In this document: piece after piece, positions 21,726 through 29,677 of the stretch
Position numbering within the stretch: the stretch's first letter is position 1
How the letters are laid out: the number at the start of each line of letters is the position of its first letter
Assembly (NCBI GenBank): GCA_002733135.1
Contig: NVUJ01000001.1
Span: forward strand, 62,001 to 126,000
Source: Cycloclasticus sp.
GTDB lineage: Bacteria; Pseudomonadota; Gammaproteobacteria; Methylococcales; Cycloclasticaceae
Direction of reading: 5' to 3'
DNA: 64,000 bases
The notes under the pieces: generated by a model
What the model was told of the DNA's origin: nothing
What the model saw: only the letters and a program-made list of their open reading frames with translations
The model's database searches: none
Position numbers and translations under genes: made by a program

Positions 21726-23288
21726 TGCAAGATACATGCTTAAAAATGTATCAAAGTTTACCGAATCGGATGTTTCTAACTGTGTTTGGTCTTTAATTGA
21801 TTGTTCACTCGCCATCTTAAAAAAATCGAGTTGTTCACTACTTAATTTTTTTTGTTTAAAGTATGTTTGGTGCTTTTCTGCTTGATTCATGGCAAATTTA
21901 AAGAATGGGAGATTCTGCTTTTTCATTGAAGCTAACACCATTGCGGAGGGGGTTAGGTCAGCGTTTTGTAATTTATCAATTTGAGAATTAAGAGCAGTTG
22001 AATACGGTTTTTGTTGATTGTCGGCATCTAATAAATTGCACAAGGCCTCCATTGCTTGGCAGATTTCTAAGCCCCATGTTTTTAGTTCTATCGAACTGTT
22101 ATTGCAATCCAATAATAAACCAGGCTTTCGCCCGTCTGATGCTACTAATGTGACGTTTTTGTCAGCGCATATTTTATCTGTTTGAGACATGCGTGGGCTA
22201 TCAGTTAACAGGCAAAAAACCATAAAGGCTTCTAAAAAGAACAACTGTTGTTCATTAATACCGGCAGGGTCAAAAGGGCTTATGTCGACAGATCTCAATT
22301 CGACATAACGTATGCCTCGTTTTTTTAGTGCTTCGCTAGGCCGTTCTCCTGAGTCCGCCACTTGTTTTGGTCGGACATTACTATAGTACTCATTCTCAAT
22401 CTGTAGGATATTTGCGTTGAGTTGTTTGTATTGACCAGCATTATCTTTAACCCCCAATGATTGGTAACTAGTTAACGGTGTTTTTGTTGCCGTTAGCAGT
22501 CGAGTAACGTAATCATCAAGGTTATTGTATGAAATATTAATGTCAGATTGGCTGTCATTTTTGTAACCAATATCGCTCATACGTAGAGACGTTGCGTAAC
22601 GGTTATAAAATGTACCCTCATCGAATTCTTCAAATGAATGCTTTTGTCCTTTAACAAATGATTTACAAATAGCAGGCGAGGCGCCAAAGAGGTATAAAAC
22701 TAACCAACCGTATCGGTGTAAATTACGACTCATATCCATATAGGATTGTGAGATAAAATCCTGCAGGCCTTGGTTGTTCTCCTCGAGGGTTTGGTAAATT
22801 GGCCAAAAAGTTTCGGGAAGTGAGTAATTGAAATGTATGCCGGCTATGGCTTGCATACTTCTACCATACCGATGCCATAAACCAATGCGATAGATGTGTT
22901 TCATTTTGCCAATATTGGAATGGCCGTAGTTTGCAATAGGTATACTCATTTCACCGTCAACAACACAAGGCATGCTAGTACCCCAAAGTAATTCCTCGCT
23001 TAACTGCAGGTAAGTATAGGCATGTACATCTTCCATAAAACTTAACACTTCCTCAGCTTTATTGAAAGGCGGCGTAATAAACTCAAGAAGGGCTTCAGAA
23101 TAGTCTGTGGTGATGTATGGGTTTGTTAGTGCCGAACCAAGACCACGGGGGTGTGTGGTTTGAGATATATTACCTTGCTGGTTTACGCGTAGGCTCTCTT
23201 TTTCAATGCCTTTTAGTCCGCCACAGAGCGCGTTGTTTTGTTGGCTATCGCTGAATTTTTTTAGCCTATCTTGTATGCGTGAGTACAA
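21723..23288 (-). CDS. gshA: Glutamate-cysteine ligase, GshA type 1
   Basis: GshA catalyses the ATP-dependent first step of glutathione synthesis. The 521 residues match the proteobacterial type: GGLKGIEKESLRV at the N-terminus, YSEALLEFITPP, GIHFNYSLP, and RGIRYVELRSVDISPF (substrate and metal-binding region). Length is near the E. coli enzyme (518). The location next to cysB and cysH groups thiol supply genes, though gshA has its own upstream space. gshB is not in the window. Confidence 0.95.
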   Translation of the reverse strand: MYSRIQDRLKKFSDSQQNNALCGGLKGIEKESLRVNQQGNISQTTHPRGLGSALTNPYITTDYSEALLEFITPPFNKAEEVLSFMEDVHAYTYLQLSEELLWGTSMPCVVDGEMSIPIANYGHSNIGKMKHIYRIGLWHRYGRSMQAIAGIHFNYSLPETFWPIYQTLEENNQGLQDFISQSYMDMSRNLHRYGWLVLYLFGASPAICKSFVKGQKHSFEEFDEGTFYNRYATSLRMSDIGYKNDSQSDINISYNNLDDYVTRLLTATKTPLTSYQSLGVKDNAGQYKQLNANILQIENEYYSNVRPKQVADSGERPSEALKKRGIRYVELRSVDISPFDPAGINEQQLFFLEAFMVFCLLTDSPRMSQTDKICADKNVTLVASDGRKPGLLLDCNNSSIELKTWGLEICQAMEALCNLLDADNQQKPYSTALNSQIDKLQNADLTPSAMVLASMKKQNLPFFKFAMNQAEKHQTYFKQKKLSSEQLDFFKMASEQSIKDQTQLETSDSVNFDTFLSMYLA

Positions 23289-23547
23289 CGTATATCTACC
23301 TGTTATGATGAGCCTTAATGAGGCATATTCCCTTGGGGTTAAATGACGAGACCTCAGTAATTATAGGCTAATGGAAGACCCAATATGTTATTTGATGAGA
23401 TTAAAAGCCAAATAAAGCTTTTCGTACAGTCTAAGGCAAAGAGCTGAACGTCTAAGTTATTTAAAAAGTCCTGAGGGAATTGTTTTTCACTAATGTACCC
23501 ATACAGAAGTAACTATAATCGTTAAATCCGAGAAAACTGTTTATATA
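23289..23547. other. Intergenic region between gshA and moeA
   Basis: No known gene is evident in these 259 bases. It should contain the gshA promoter (minus strand). A 20-codon plus-strand frame, ATG at 23384 with GGAAGAC 7 bases upstream, encodes MLFDEIKSQIKLFVQSKAKS; it has no family I recognise and may be chance. Confidence 0.4.
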
Positions 23548-24816
23548 TTAAAATAATCCGATAAATGGTTGAACATTGACTAGCTCGCCTTTTTGGACAG
23601 TTGAGCGTTCGTGTTCAATGGTAATAAATGCGTTCGCTTCGCTCATTGAACGCAGTATGCCAGAACCTTGTCTGCCGGTAGTGCTGATTAGCCAATCGCC
23701 TGTTTCAGATAACGATAAAACGCCACGCTGGAATTCTGTGCGTCCTGGTAGTTTACGAATTTGTTCAGTGCATTGTGCTTTGATGTTGGGAGCGATAAGA
23801 GGCGTTGTGAGCCCCATCATTTTTTGTAAGCAAGGCAGGGCAAATTGGTAAAAGGTAACCATAACAGCAACAGGATTGCCGGGTAAGCCGAAAAAAGTGG
23901 CGTCATTTATGCTGCCAAAAGCTATGGGTCTACCTGGTTTCATCGCAACTTTCCAAAAATTTATACTGCCAGCCTCAGTCAGTACCTGCTTTGTGTAATC
24001 GGCTTCACCCACTGAAACTCCGCCGGAGGTAAAAATAACATCGGCACTTTTGGCTGCCATTTCAAAAGCGTTACGTAGTTTATCAGGGTCGTCGGCGATA
24101 ATACCCATGTCAACAACATCACAGCCAAGTTTCTTTAATGCAGACATCATGCTGTAGCGGTTGCTGTCGTAAATGCACCCTTCACGAGGCGGCTCGCCGA
24201 GGTTAAGAACTTCATCACCGGTCGAAAATACGGCAATAGTCAATGGCGTTTTAACGCTAATTTCTGAGATGCCTAAAGAAGCAATAAGCCCAATTTGCGG
24301 TGGCGTTAATTTTATACCTGCTTCCAACACAGTTTGTCCGCGCTTAATATCTTCTCCAGCTTGGCGAACGTTTTGCCCAGAAGTATGGCGAGAGTCGATG
24401 CGGATGTTTTCGCCATCGGTTTCAACGTGTTCTTGCATAATAACGGTGTCGGTAAGCTCTGGCATTTGTGCGCCAGTCATTATTTGTATGGCTTCGCCTT
24501 TTTGAAGCGTGCCGCTGTAGGGGTGTCCAGCGACGACTTTGGCAATGACTTTTAGCGACTTTATGTCGGAACCGGATGCTAATTCAACCTGCATAACAGC
24601 GTAACCATCCACTGCTGAATTGCGGTGTGAGGGGACATTAACGGGCGACGTGATAGCTTCAGCTAATATTCGATCGACAGCATCGGTAAGGTGTATGCGC
24701 TCAGGTGTCGTTTTTTCTGAGACTGCACTGAGCATGTTACTTAGGGCTTGATCAACGGTTAACGCGCCTTGTTCGTTTTCATCGCCGCAGCTGCTTTGAA
24801 CGTTTAATGTGCTCAT
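23548..24816 (-). CDS. moeA: Molybdopterin molybdenumtransferase MoeA
   Basis: MoeA inserts molybdate (or tungstate in some homologues) into adenylylated molybdopterin. The 422 residues show VPSHRNSAVDGYAV in the N-terminal domain, IMTGAQMP, FSTGDEV, FTSGGVSVGEADYTKQ in the catalytic MoaB-like domain and PGNPVAVMVTF near the end. The gene starts 1 base after tupC and is the last gene of a tungstate uptake operon, which suggests that this copy may serve a tungsten or dual-use cofactor pathway. Confidence 0.95.
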   Translation of the reverse strand: MSTLNVQSSCGDENEQGALTVDQALSNMLSAVSEKTTPERIHLTDAVDRILAEAITSPVNVPSHRNSAVDGYAVMQVELASGSDIKSLKVIAKVVAGHPYSGTLQKGEAIQIMTGAQMPELTDTVIMQEHVETDGENIRIDSRHTSGQNVRQAGEDIKRGQTVLEAGIKLTPPQIGLIASLGISEISVKTPLTIAVFSTGDEVLNLGEPPREGCIYDSNRYSMMSALKKLGCDVVDMGIIADDPDKLRNAFEMAAKSADVIFTSGGVSVGEADYTKQVLTEAGSINFWKVAMKPGRPIAFGSINDATFFGLPGNPVAVMVTFYQFALPCLQKMMGLTTPLIAPNIKAQCTEQIRKLPGRTEFQRGVLSLSETGDWLISTTGRQGSGILRSMSEANAFITIEHERSTVQKGELVNVQPFIGLF

Positions 24817-24817
24817 A

Positions 24818-25528
24818 TTATTTTGTGTGCCTAGATGGGTTAAGAACAGTGACGTTATCGGTGTTTGACTTTAGTTCCAATGACGTTAAAACACCCTCTT
24901 CAAGGTGTAAGTGGTGGTCGGCAATGTGGTCAACAGTATGAGTTTCGTGGCTGCTAATCATGATGCTTACACCTTCAGTTTTTAGCCGCTGTAATAATTC
25001 GCTGGTTTGTTTTTTGGCTTCGATGTCCATGCTGGCGGTGGGCTCGTCTAGCAGCAACAACCTTGGAGACAGGATGCGAGCTCGGGTGAGTGCAACACGT
25101 TGCTTTTCGCCGCCCGATAATTGCTTTGCTGAGCGGTGAGCAAGGTGAGATAAATTTGCCCAATCCAATGCTTGCATCACTTTATTGTGCGCAACGGATT
25201 TGTTCTCGCCATTACGGTGCAAACCGTAAGCAATATTCTCTGCCACGCTGGCATCAAATAAATAGGGTTGCTGGTGTAAGTAGATAATGTCTTTTTGAAT
25301 ATAGGGTTTGGCTTGTTTCCAGTCCATTGTTAAGCCCTGATATTCAACGGTTGTATGGTCGGGTTTAAGTAAACCACTCATAATTTTAAATAAGGTGGTT
25401 TTACCCGAGCCGTTTCGTCCTGTCATTAAGGTGCATTGGTGCGAGGGTATAATCAGTTTTTCAATATTCAATATTGGTTTCCGTGATAGGGAAATACGTA
25501 TATTGTTGAATTGAATGAGTGTGTTCAT
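24818..25528 (-). CDS. tupC: Tungstate ABC transporter, ATP-binding protein
   Basis: This is the ATPase of an anion importer. The 236 residues contain Walker A GRNGSGKTT, Q-loop LHQQPYLF, signature LSGGEKQRV and Walker B LLLLDEPTASMD followed by the H-loop SSHETHT. It overlaps the permease gene by 4 bases. TupC identity is inferred from the TupA-like binding protein at the head of the operon; the ATPase alone could also be read as a molybdate or phosphate-type ATPase. Confidence 0.88.
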   Translation of the reverse strand: MNTLIQFNNIRISLSRKPILNIEKLIIPSHQCTLMTGRNGSGKTTLFKIMSGLLKPDHTTVEYQGLTMDWKQAKPYIQKDIIYLHQQPYLFDASVAENIAYGLHRNGENKSVAHNKVMQALDWANLSHLAHRSAKQLSGGEKQRVALTRARILSPRLLLLDEPTASMDIEAKKQTSELLQRLKTEGVSIMISSHETHTVDHIADHHLHLEEGVLTSLELKSNTDNVTVLNPSRHTK

Positions 25529-26226
25529 GAGCGTAATTCACCTTTGCCTTGGAAGATTGAAACCCCTGCGTTTAGGCTTAAGGATAGCACGAGCAATACC
25601 ATTCCTAAGGCGATACCTTGGGCGAATTCACCTTTGCTGGTTTCTAGGGCGATAGCGGTTGGTATATTACGTGTGGCGTGCAGAATATTACCGCCTACCA
25701 TCATAGAGCAGCCAATTTCAGCAATCACTCGGCCAAAGCCGGCAACAATGGCAGCAATTAAACCGAACCGAACTTCATATATAAGAGTAAAAAATGCCCG
25801 CCAAGGTTTGGCGCCTAAGGTGATGGCTGTTTCCCATGCGCGTCGGTCAGCGGCCTGAAAAGAAGCGTGCGCCATGGCAACGAGTAAGGGGAAGCACAAT
25901 AGAATTTGGCCTATTATCATCGCTTGTTGAGTAAATAATAGTTTTAGGTCGCCCAACGGCCCACTGCGCGAAAGCATTAGATATAAGGTGAGGCCAATAA
26001 TGACGGCCGGTACAGACATAAAGGTGTTGAATAAGGCAATGCAAGCACGACGTAGCCTGAATTGAAAAAACGCCAAAAAAAATGCAATCACTAATGCCGG
26101 TGGGGTGGCAATGAGAATAGCCGAAAACGACACGCCAAATGACAGCGATATTATTTCCCAAATATCACTATTGCCACTTATCAGTAACTGAAAAGCGTTG
26201 ATGCTTGCTTGGCTTAAATCATTCAC
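25525..26226 (-). CDS. tupB: Tungstate ABC transporter, permease
   Basis: The 233-residue protein has about five to six membrane segments and the permease EAA-like loop AWETAITLGAKPWRAFFTLIYEVRFGLIAAIVAGFGR. It ends with the GMVLLVLSLSLNAG helix. It overlaps tupA by 8 bases and tupC by 4 bases, so the three are translated as a unit. The family (TupB/WtpB-like) fits tungstate or molybdate import. Confidence 0.88.
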   Translation of the reverse strand: MNDLSQASINAFQLLISGNSDIWEIISLSFGVSFSAILIATPPALVIAFFLAFFQFRLRRACIALFNTFMSVPAVIIGLTLYLMLSRSGPLGDLKLLFTQQAMIIGQILLCFPLLVAMAHASFQAADRRAWETAITLGAKPWRAFFTLIYEVRFGLIAAIVAGFGRVIAEIGCSMMVGGNILHATRNIPTAIALETSKGEFAQGIALGMVLLVLSLSLNAGVSIFQGKGELRS

Positions 26227-27040
26227 TCGTTACGATATCTTTTAGTGCGGTTGGATAGAATAATTGTTGCCCATTTTTCTTAAAAGCATCAATCATTTTT
26301 TGGCCCGTAGGCGATGTTATCCACGCGATAAGAGACATCGCTTTCATGTATTGAATGTCTTTATGCAACGCTGGATTGACAGCGATAATACCGTACGGGT
26401 TTTTTAATAACACGCCACCATCATTAAGAATTTTTAGCGATAGCTTGTCTTGATAAGCGAGCCATGTGCCCCTATCGGTTAAGGTGTAAGCGCCTAATTC
26501 ATTCGCCATTAATAACACCTTTCCCATGCCTTGCCCTGCTTCTTTATACCAGCTGCCACTTGGTTTTAAGCGGGCATTTTTCCATAAAGACATCTCTTTT
26601 TTATGCGTGCCAGAATTATCGCCACGGGATATAAAAGTAGAAGTGCTTGCGTTTACTTTTTGTAAAGCGGATGCGGTGCTGTTTTTACCTTTGATATTAG
26701 CAGGGTCCGTGGCGGGGCCAACGAGTACAAAATCATTTTCCATTACATCACGACGGTTAACGCCAAACCCTTCAGCTATGAATACGTTTTCTGCCTGTTT
26801 GGCGTGAACCATCACGACGTCTACATCGCCATTCCTGCCCATTTGTAAGGCTTTGCCAGTGCCGACGGCTATAACGTCTATTTTGATGCCTGTTTGTTTT
26901 GTGAAGGCAGGTAATATGTCTGCCAGCAGGCCAGAGTTTTCAGTGCTAGTGGTGGTGGCTAAGCGTAAAGAATCAGCAGACAGCGTATGAAGGCTAAATA
27001 GGCAGGAAAGTAAGATGATTAAGCGAAGACGGTTTTTCAA
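26219..27040 (-). CDS. tupA: Tungstate ABC transporter, periplasmic binding protein
   Basis: After a signal peptide (KNRLRLIILLSCLFSLHTLSA) the mature protein has LRLATTTSTENSGLL, the TTTS anion-binding motif of TupA, then GTGKALQMGRNGDVD and FISRGDNSGTHKKE, which are also TupA marks. The ORF opens at a TTG at 27097, but the signal peptide fits better with the internal TTG at 27040. Neither has a good ribosome site and no ATG is available, so the start is unsure. Molybdate-type ModA proteins lack the TTTS/RGD.SGT pair. Confidence 0.88.
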   Translation of the reverse strand: MKNRLRLIILLSCLFSLHTLSADSLRLATTTSTENSGLLADILPAFTKQTGIKIDVIAVGTGKALQMGRNGDVDVVMVHAKQAENVFIAEGFGVNRRDVMENDFVLVGPATDPANIKGKNSTASALQKVNASTSTFISRGDNSGTHKKEMSLWKNARLKPSGSWYKEAGQGMGKVLLMANELGAYTLTDRGTWLAYQDKLSLKILNDGGVLLKNPYGIIAVNPALHKDIQYMKAMSLIAWITSPTGQKMIDAFKKNGQQLFYPTALKDIVTSE

Positions 27041-27149
27041 GACGATATGGGTAAGAATTAAAAGATGAATGGTAACGTTGAGGGGCTCTACGGGCAAGCT
27101 TTAAGCTGGTATATTAACCTACTAAACATAACATTCATTAGGAGGCAAT

Positions 27150-28142
27150 ATGTCAGAGTTATTTAACGCGGTCGTTGCAACAGAGGTGGAGGGTATAACG
27201 AAGGGTCAACTAAAGCAGTTGTCGTTGGCGGAGCTGCCTGACGAAGACGTTCTTATTAAGGTCTCGTACTCATCTTTGAATTTCAAAGATGGCTTGGCCG
27301 TGTCTGGGAAAGGAAAAATTTGCAAACGTCTGCCAATGGTTTGTGGCATTGATCTAGCGGGTACAGTTATTGAGTCAGCTTCCGATAAGTTTTCCGTTGG
27401 CGATGAAGTATTGGTGAATGGCTATGGTTTAGGTGAAAAGCATTGGGGTGGTTACAGCCAAATGCAACGCATCAATTCAGACTTTATCGTTAAGGTTCCA
27501 GATGTTTTTTCGTTACAAGACACGATGGCGATTGGTACAGCAGGTTACACCGCTATGCTATCAGTGATGATGCTTGAAAGGCAGGGCGTAAAACCAGGTG
27601 ATGGCGAAGTGTTAGTAACCGGCGCGGCTGGCGGCGTAGGTTCGGTTGCTATCGCACTATTAGCAAAGTTGGGCCACAACGTAGTGGCCTCTACAGGCAG
27701 ACCTGAAACACATGAATACTTAACTGAGCTGGGTGCGGATAGCTTTATTGATAGGGCTGAATTGGCTGAGAAAGGTGCACCATTGGCAGCTGAGCGTTGG
27801 GCAGGTGTGATTGATACGGTTGGCTCAACAACGTTAGCGAATGTCATCGCGCAAACACGTAGAAATGGCTGCGTTGCTATGTGTGGCTTAGCCGGTGGCA
27901 TAGATTTACTATCAACGGTATTTCCGTTTATTTTACGCGGGGTCATTTTGGCAGGTATTGATTCTGTGATGGCGGATATGGAGCTTCGAGTTGAAGCGTG
28001 GCGTCGGTTAGCACAAGATTTACCGAAAAGTAAAATTAACGGCATTAGTTCTCTTGAGCCGATGTCTAATCTACCAGCGCTAGCGGAGAAAATCGTAGCA
28101 GGGCAGATAAGGGGTAGAGTCGTTATTGATGTAAATGCCTAA
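27150..28142 (+). CDS. acuI: Acryloyl-CoA reductase (NADPH), AcuI/YhdH family
   Basis: This is a medium-chain dehydrogenase/reductase without zinc ligands. The 330 residues include SYSSLNFKDGLAVSGKGKICK, GIDLAGTV, GYGLGEKHWGGYSQ and the nucleotide-binding GAAGGVGSVA. Members reduce acryloyl-CoA to propionyl-CoA and detoxify acrylate, for example from DMSP or 3-hydroxypropionate. A strong ribosome site TTAGGAGG lies 6 bases before the ATG. The next gene (alkyltransferase-like) overlaps its end by 8 bases. Confidence 0.9.
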   Translation: MSELFNAVVATEVEGITKGQLKQLSLAELPDEDVLIKVSYSSLNFKDGLAVSGKGKICKRLPMVCGIDLAGTVIESASDKFSVGDEVLVNGYGLGEKHWGGYSQMQRINSDFIVKVPDVFSLQDTMAIGTAGYTAMLSVMMLERQGVKPGDGEVLVTGAAGGVGSVAIALLAKLGHNVVASTGRPETHEYLTELGADSFIDRAELAEKGAPLAAERWAGVIDTVGSTTLANVIAQTRRNGCVAMCGLAGGIDLLSTVFPFILRGVILAGIDSVMADMELRVEAWRRLAQDLPKSKINGISSLEPMSNLPALAEKIVAGQIRGRVVIDVNA

Positions 28143-28485
28143 CCGAATAAAACTGAATCCAAGGCATCAAAAAATTTACTCGATAGTGTGTGAAATCCCC
28201 AAAGGTTGTGTTTCGACCTACGGAGATATCGCCAGATTTGCCGGATATCCGCGCTGCGCTAGGTTAGTTGGAGTAGCGTTGCGGTCTGCGCCCGATGACC
28301 TAAATATACCTTGGCATCGAGTTATCAATGCTCAAGGTAAAATATCTTTTTCTAAAGGCAGCGATAAAGCGCAAATACAACAACAACGCTTGGAAGAAGA
28401 AAGCGTTGTGTTTATGTCAGGTGTTGTCAATCTTCGTCAGTATGGATGGGCTGGAAATATTGATAAAGACTTGTGGCAAATGTAG
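28135..28485 (+). CDS. Alkyltransferase-like (ATL) DNA repair protein
   Basis: The 116 residues resemble the DNA-binding domain of O6-alkylguanine-DNA alkyltransferase, with IPKGCVSTYGDIA and the helix-turn-helix ARLVGVALRS. The alkyl-acceptor motif PCHRV is changed to PWHRV, which defines ATL proteins: they bind O6-alkylguanine and recruit nucleotide-excision repair but cannot transfer the group. Translation appears coupled to acuI (8-base overlap). The pairing could link clearance of reactive acrylate with repair of alkylated DNA; this is inference. Confidence 0.9.
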   Translation: MPNRIKLNPRHQKIYSIVCEIPKGCVSTYGDIARFAGYPRCARLVGVALRSAPDDLNIPWHRVINAQGKISFSKGSDKAQIQQQRLEEESVVFMSGVVNLRQYGWAGNIDKDLWQM

Positions 28486-28498
28486 ATGAAATTGATTG

Positions 28499-29311
28499 CT
28501 ATTTAAGCGAGTTCAACCAAGTATTGATTGCATTCGCACTTTCTTGCCAATGTGAGTCCAGCATCATCGCGTGACTAGTTTTTTTCATGTTGATGTATTT
28601 GGCGTTGTAGGCTTCAGCAGTTTTTCTTATTTGGGTCGGCCTAAAGAAGGTGTCTTCGTCGGCACCTAATGACAACATCGGGATGTTGAACGGGTTTTTC
28701 TTGGTTGGCAGACCTAGCCATAAGGTGTCGAGTAGTGCTTTGGGGGAGCTGGGTTGCATCTCTGTACAGTAACGAATCACCACGTCGTCGCTCACATCAC
28801 CAGAAAACACAGATTTCCGAGTAACGTCCACGCCTGAAAACAATGTGCCAAATAACTGACTTAGATTGGATTGCATGAACATTGTCGGGTTGAGCGCTAA
28901 ATCCATAATGGATGGCACTAAGCCATCAACCGGTACAGATGCCATTAAAACGCAGGCTGGAACGGTCTTTTTCTCAATATACTTTTGAATAACTAAACCG
29001 CCTAAGGAGTGACCTATTAAGATAGGAGTTGTTCCTATTTCATCAATAACTCGGTGAATGTCGGTGACATAATCAGCAATACTATCCGTAGACATAGTCT
29101 CTTGGCCGCCGCTTTTACCGTGCCCGCGTAAGTCAACAGCATACGTGGGGTGACCAAGTTTACTGAAGTAAGGCATAAATTCTTCATTCCAACACCAGCC
29201 AGACATGTTTGCACCATGAATAAATAGAATAGGTGGTTTTTTAGTCGCTTTTTTTGGGTGATGCTCGATGATATGTAGGCTAGGGTGTTCTGCAGAACGG
29301 TCAATTTTCAT
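28499..29311 (-). CDS. Alpha/beta hydrolase
   Basis: The 270-residue protein has the alpha/beta-hydrolase fold marks: oxyanion region FIHGANMSGWCW, VDLRGHGKSGG, nucleophile elbow GHSLGG (Ser), acid residue near LSLGADEDTFF and the C-terminal His in KTSHAMMLDSHW. No signal peptide is visible. The substrate is unknown. It is a single minus-strand gene, convergent with the ATL gene, and no ribosome site is obvious before the ATG. Confidence 0.85.
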   Translation of the reverse strand: MKIDRSAEHPSLHIIEHHPKKATKKPPILFIHGANMSGWCWNEEFMPYFSKLGHPTYAVDLRGHGKSGGQETMSTDSIADYVTDIHRVIDEIGTTPILIGHSLGGLVIQKYIEKKTVPACVLMASVPVDGLVPSIMDLALNPTMFMQSNLSQLFGTLFSGVDVTRKSVFSGDVSDDVVIRYCTEMQPSSPKALLDTLWLGLPTKKNPFNIPMLSLGADEDTFFRPTQIRKTAEAYNAKYINMKKTSHAMMLDSHWQESANAINTWLNSLK

Positions 29312-29394
29312 TTTGTGGGTGATTAAGTAAAGGTTTAAGTGATTTATTTTTCAAGGGGTTACAGGTAAAGTTTCATCATATGATAAAATAAAGC

Positions 29395-29423
29395 TTGACG
29401 AATATTGCGAAGCAGCATATACT
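29395..29423 (+). promoter_or_regulatory. Strong sigma-70 promoter of a candidate small RNA
   Basis: TTGACG (29395-29400) and TATACT (29418-29423) are separated by exactly 17 bases, 5 of 6 matches each to the -35 and -10 consensus. No coding start lies close downstream, and a terminator follows about 70 bases later. Confidence 0.7.
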
Positions 29424-29428
29424 GCTTA

Positions 29429-29522
29429 TCACATTGTTACTACAGACCTGTTTCCCAGGTTCTGTAACTGCGTGATAATGTTCTCCTCCTCTTGGCGACT
29501 CTTTATGGGTCGCCTTTTTTTT
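29429..29522 (+). ncRNA. Candidate small RNA, about 94 nt, with anti-Shine-Dalgarno stretch
   Basis: The interval between the promoter and a terminator has no plausible coding frame. It contains a 5' stem-loop (TACAGACCTG / CAGGTTCTGTA, one bulged T, 29441-29466), an unpaired-looking linker with CTCCTCCTC (29483-29491), and a Rho-independent terminator with eight Ts. This architecture is that of trans-acting Hfq-type small RNAs that block ribosome sites. I recognise no known RNA family in it. The exact 5' end is an estimate from the -10. Confidence 0.6.
29494..29522 (+). terminator. Intrinsic terminator of the candidate small RNA
   Basis: GGCGAC (29494-29499) pairs with GTCGCC (29509-29514) across a 9-base loop, followed by eight Ts. 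It lies 156 bases before the binding-protein gene, so it should separate the small RNA from that operon. Confidence 0.85.
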
Positions 29523-29568
29523 GCTCTAAATTCACCATCAGTATAGGGTAGTACCGCGTAATAATCCG

Positions 29569-29586
29569 ATTTTCATTGAAAATGAA
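29569..29586. promoter_or_regulatory. Overlapping dyads upstream of the PQQ-associated transport operon
   Basis: ATTTTC-ATT-GAAAAT (29569-29583) and TTCATT-GAA-AATGAA (29572-29586) are two interlocked perfect 6-3-6 dyads about 92 bases before the first gene. They could be an operator. They do not match the 19-base Fur consensus well. Confidence 0.3.
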
Positions 29587-29677
29587 TTAGAATAAGACTG
29601 TAGATTAAGTTCGGTTGATAGGGTTTTTATCACGACTTGTTCATAATGTATTAACGCAGATAAAGTATGTTGAAACA

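Noticed and set aside
23384-23446. 20-codon plus-strand ORF (MLFDEIKSQI...)
   Set aside because: It has a ribosome-site-like GGAAGAC but no recognisable family and a length expected by chance; mentioned only in the intergenic entry.
29429-29522. pqqA-like small peptide gene upstream of the PQQ-associated operon
   Set aside because: No frame in this region shows the E...Y motif of PqqA; a 22-codon frame from 29478 has no ribosome site and runs through the terminator.
29569-29586. Fur box
   Set aside because: Only about 7 of 19 positions agree with the Fur consensus; kept as an unassigned dyad.
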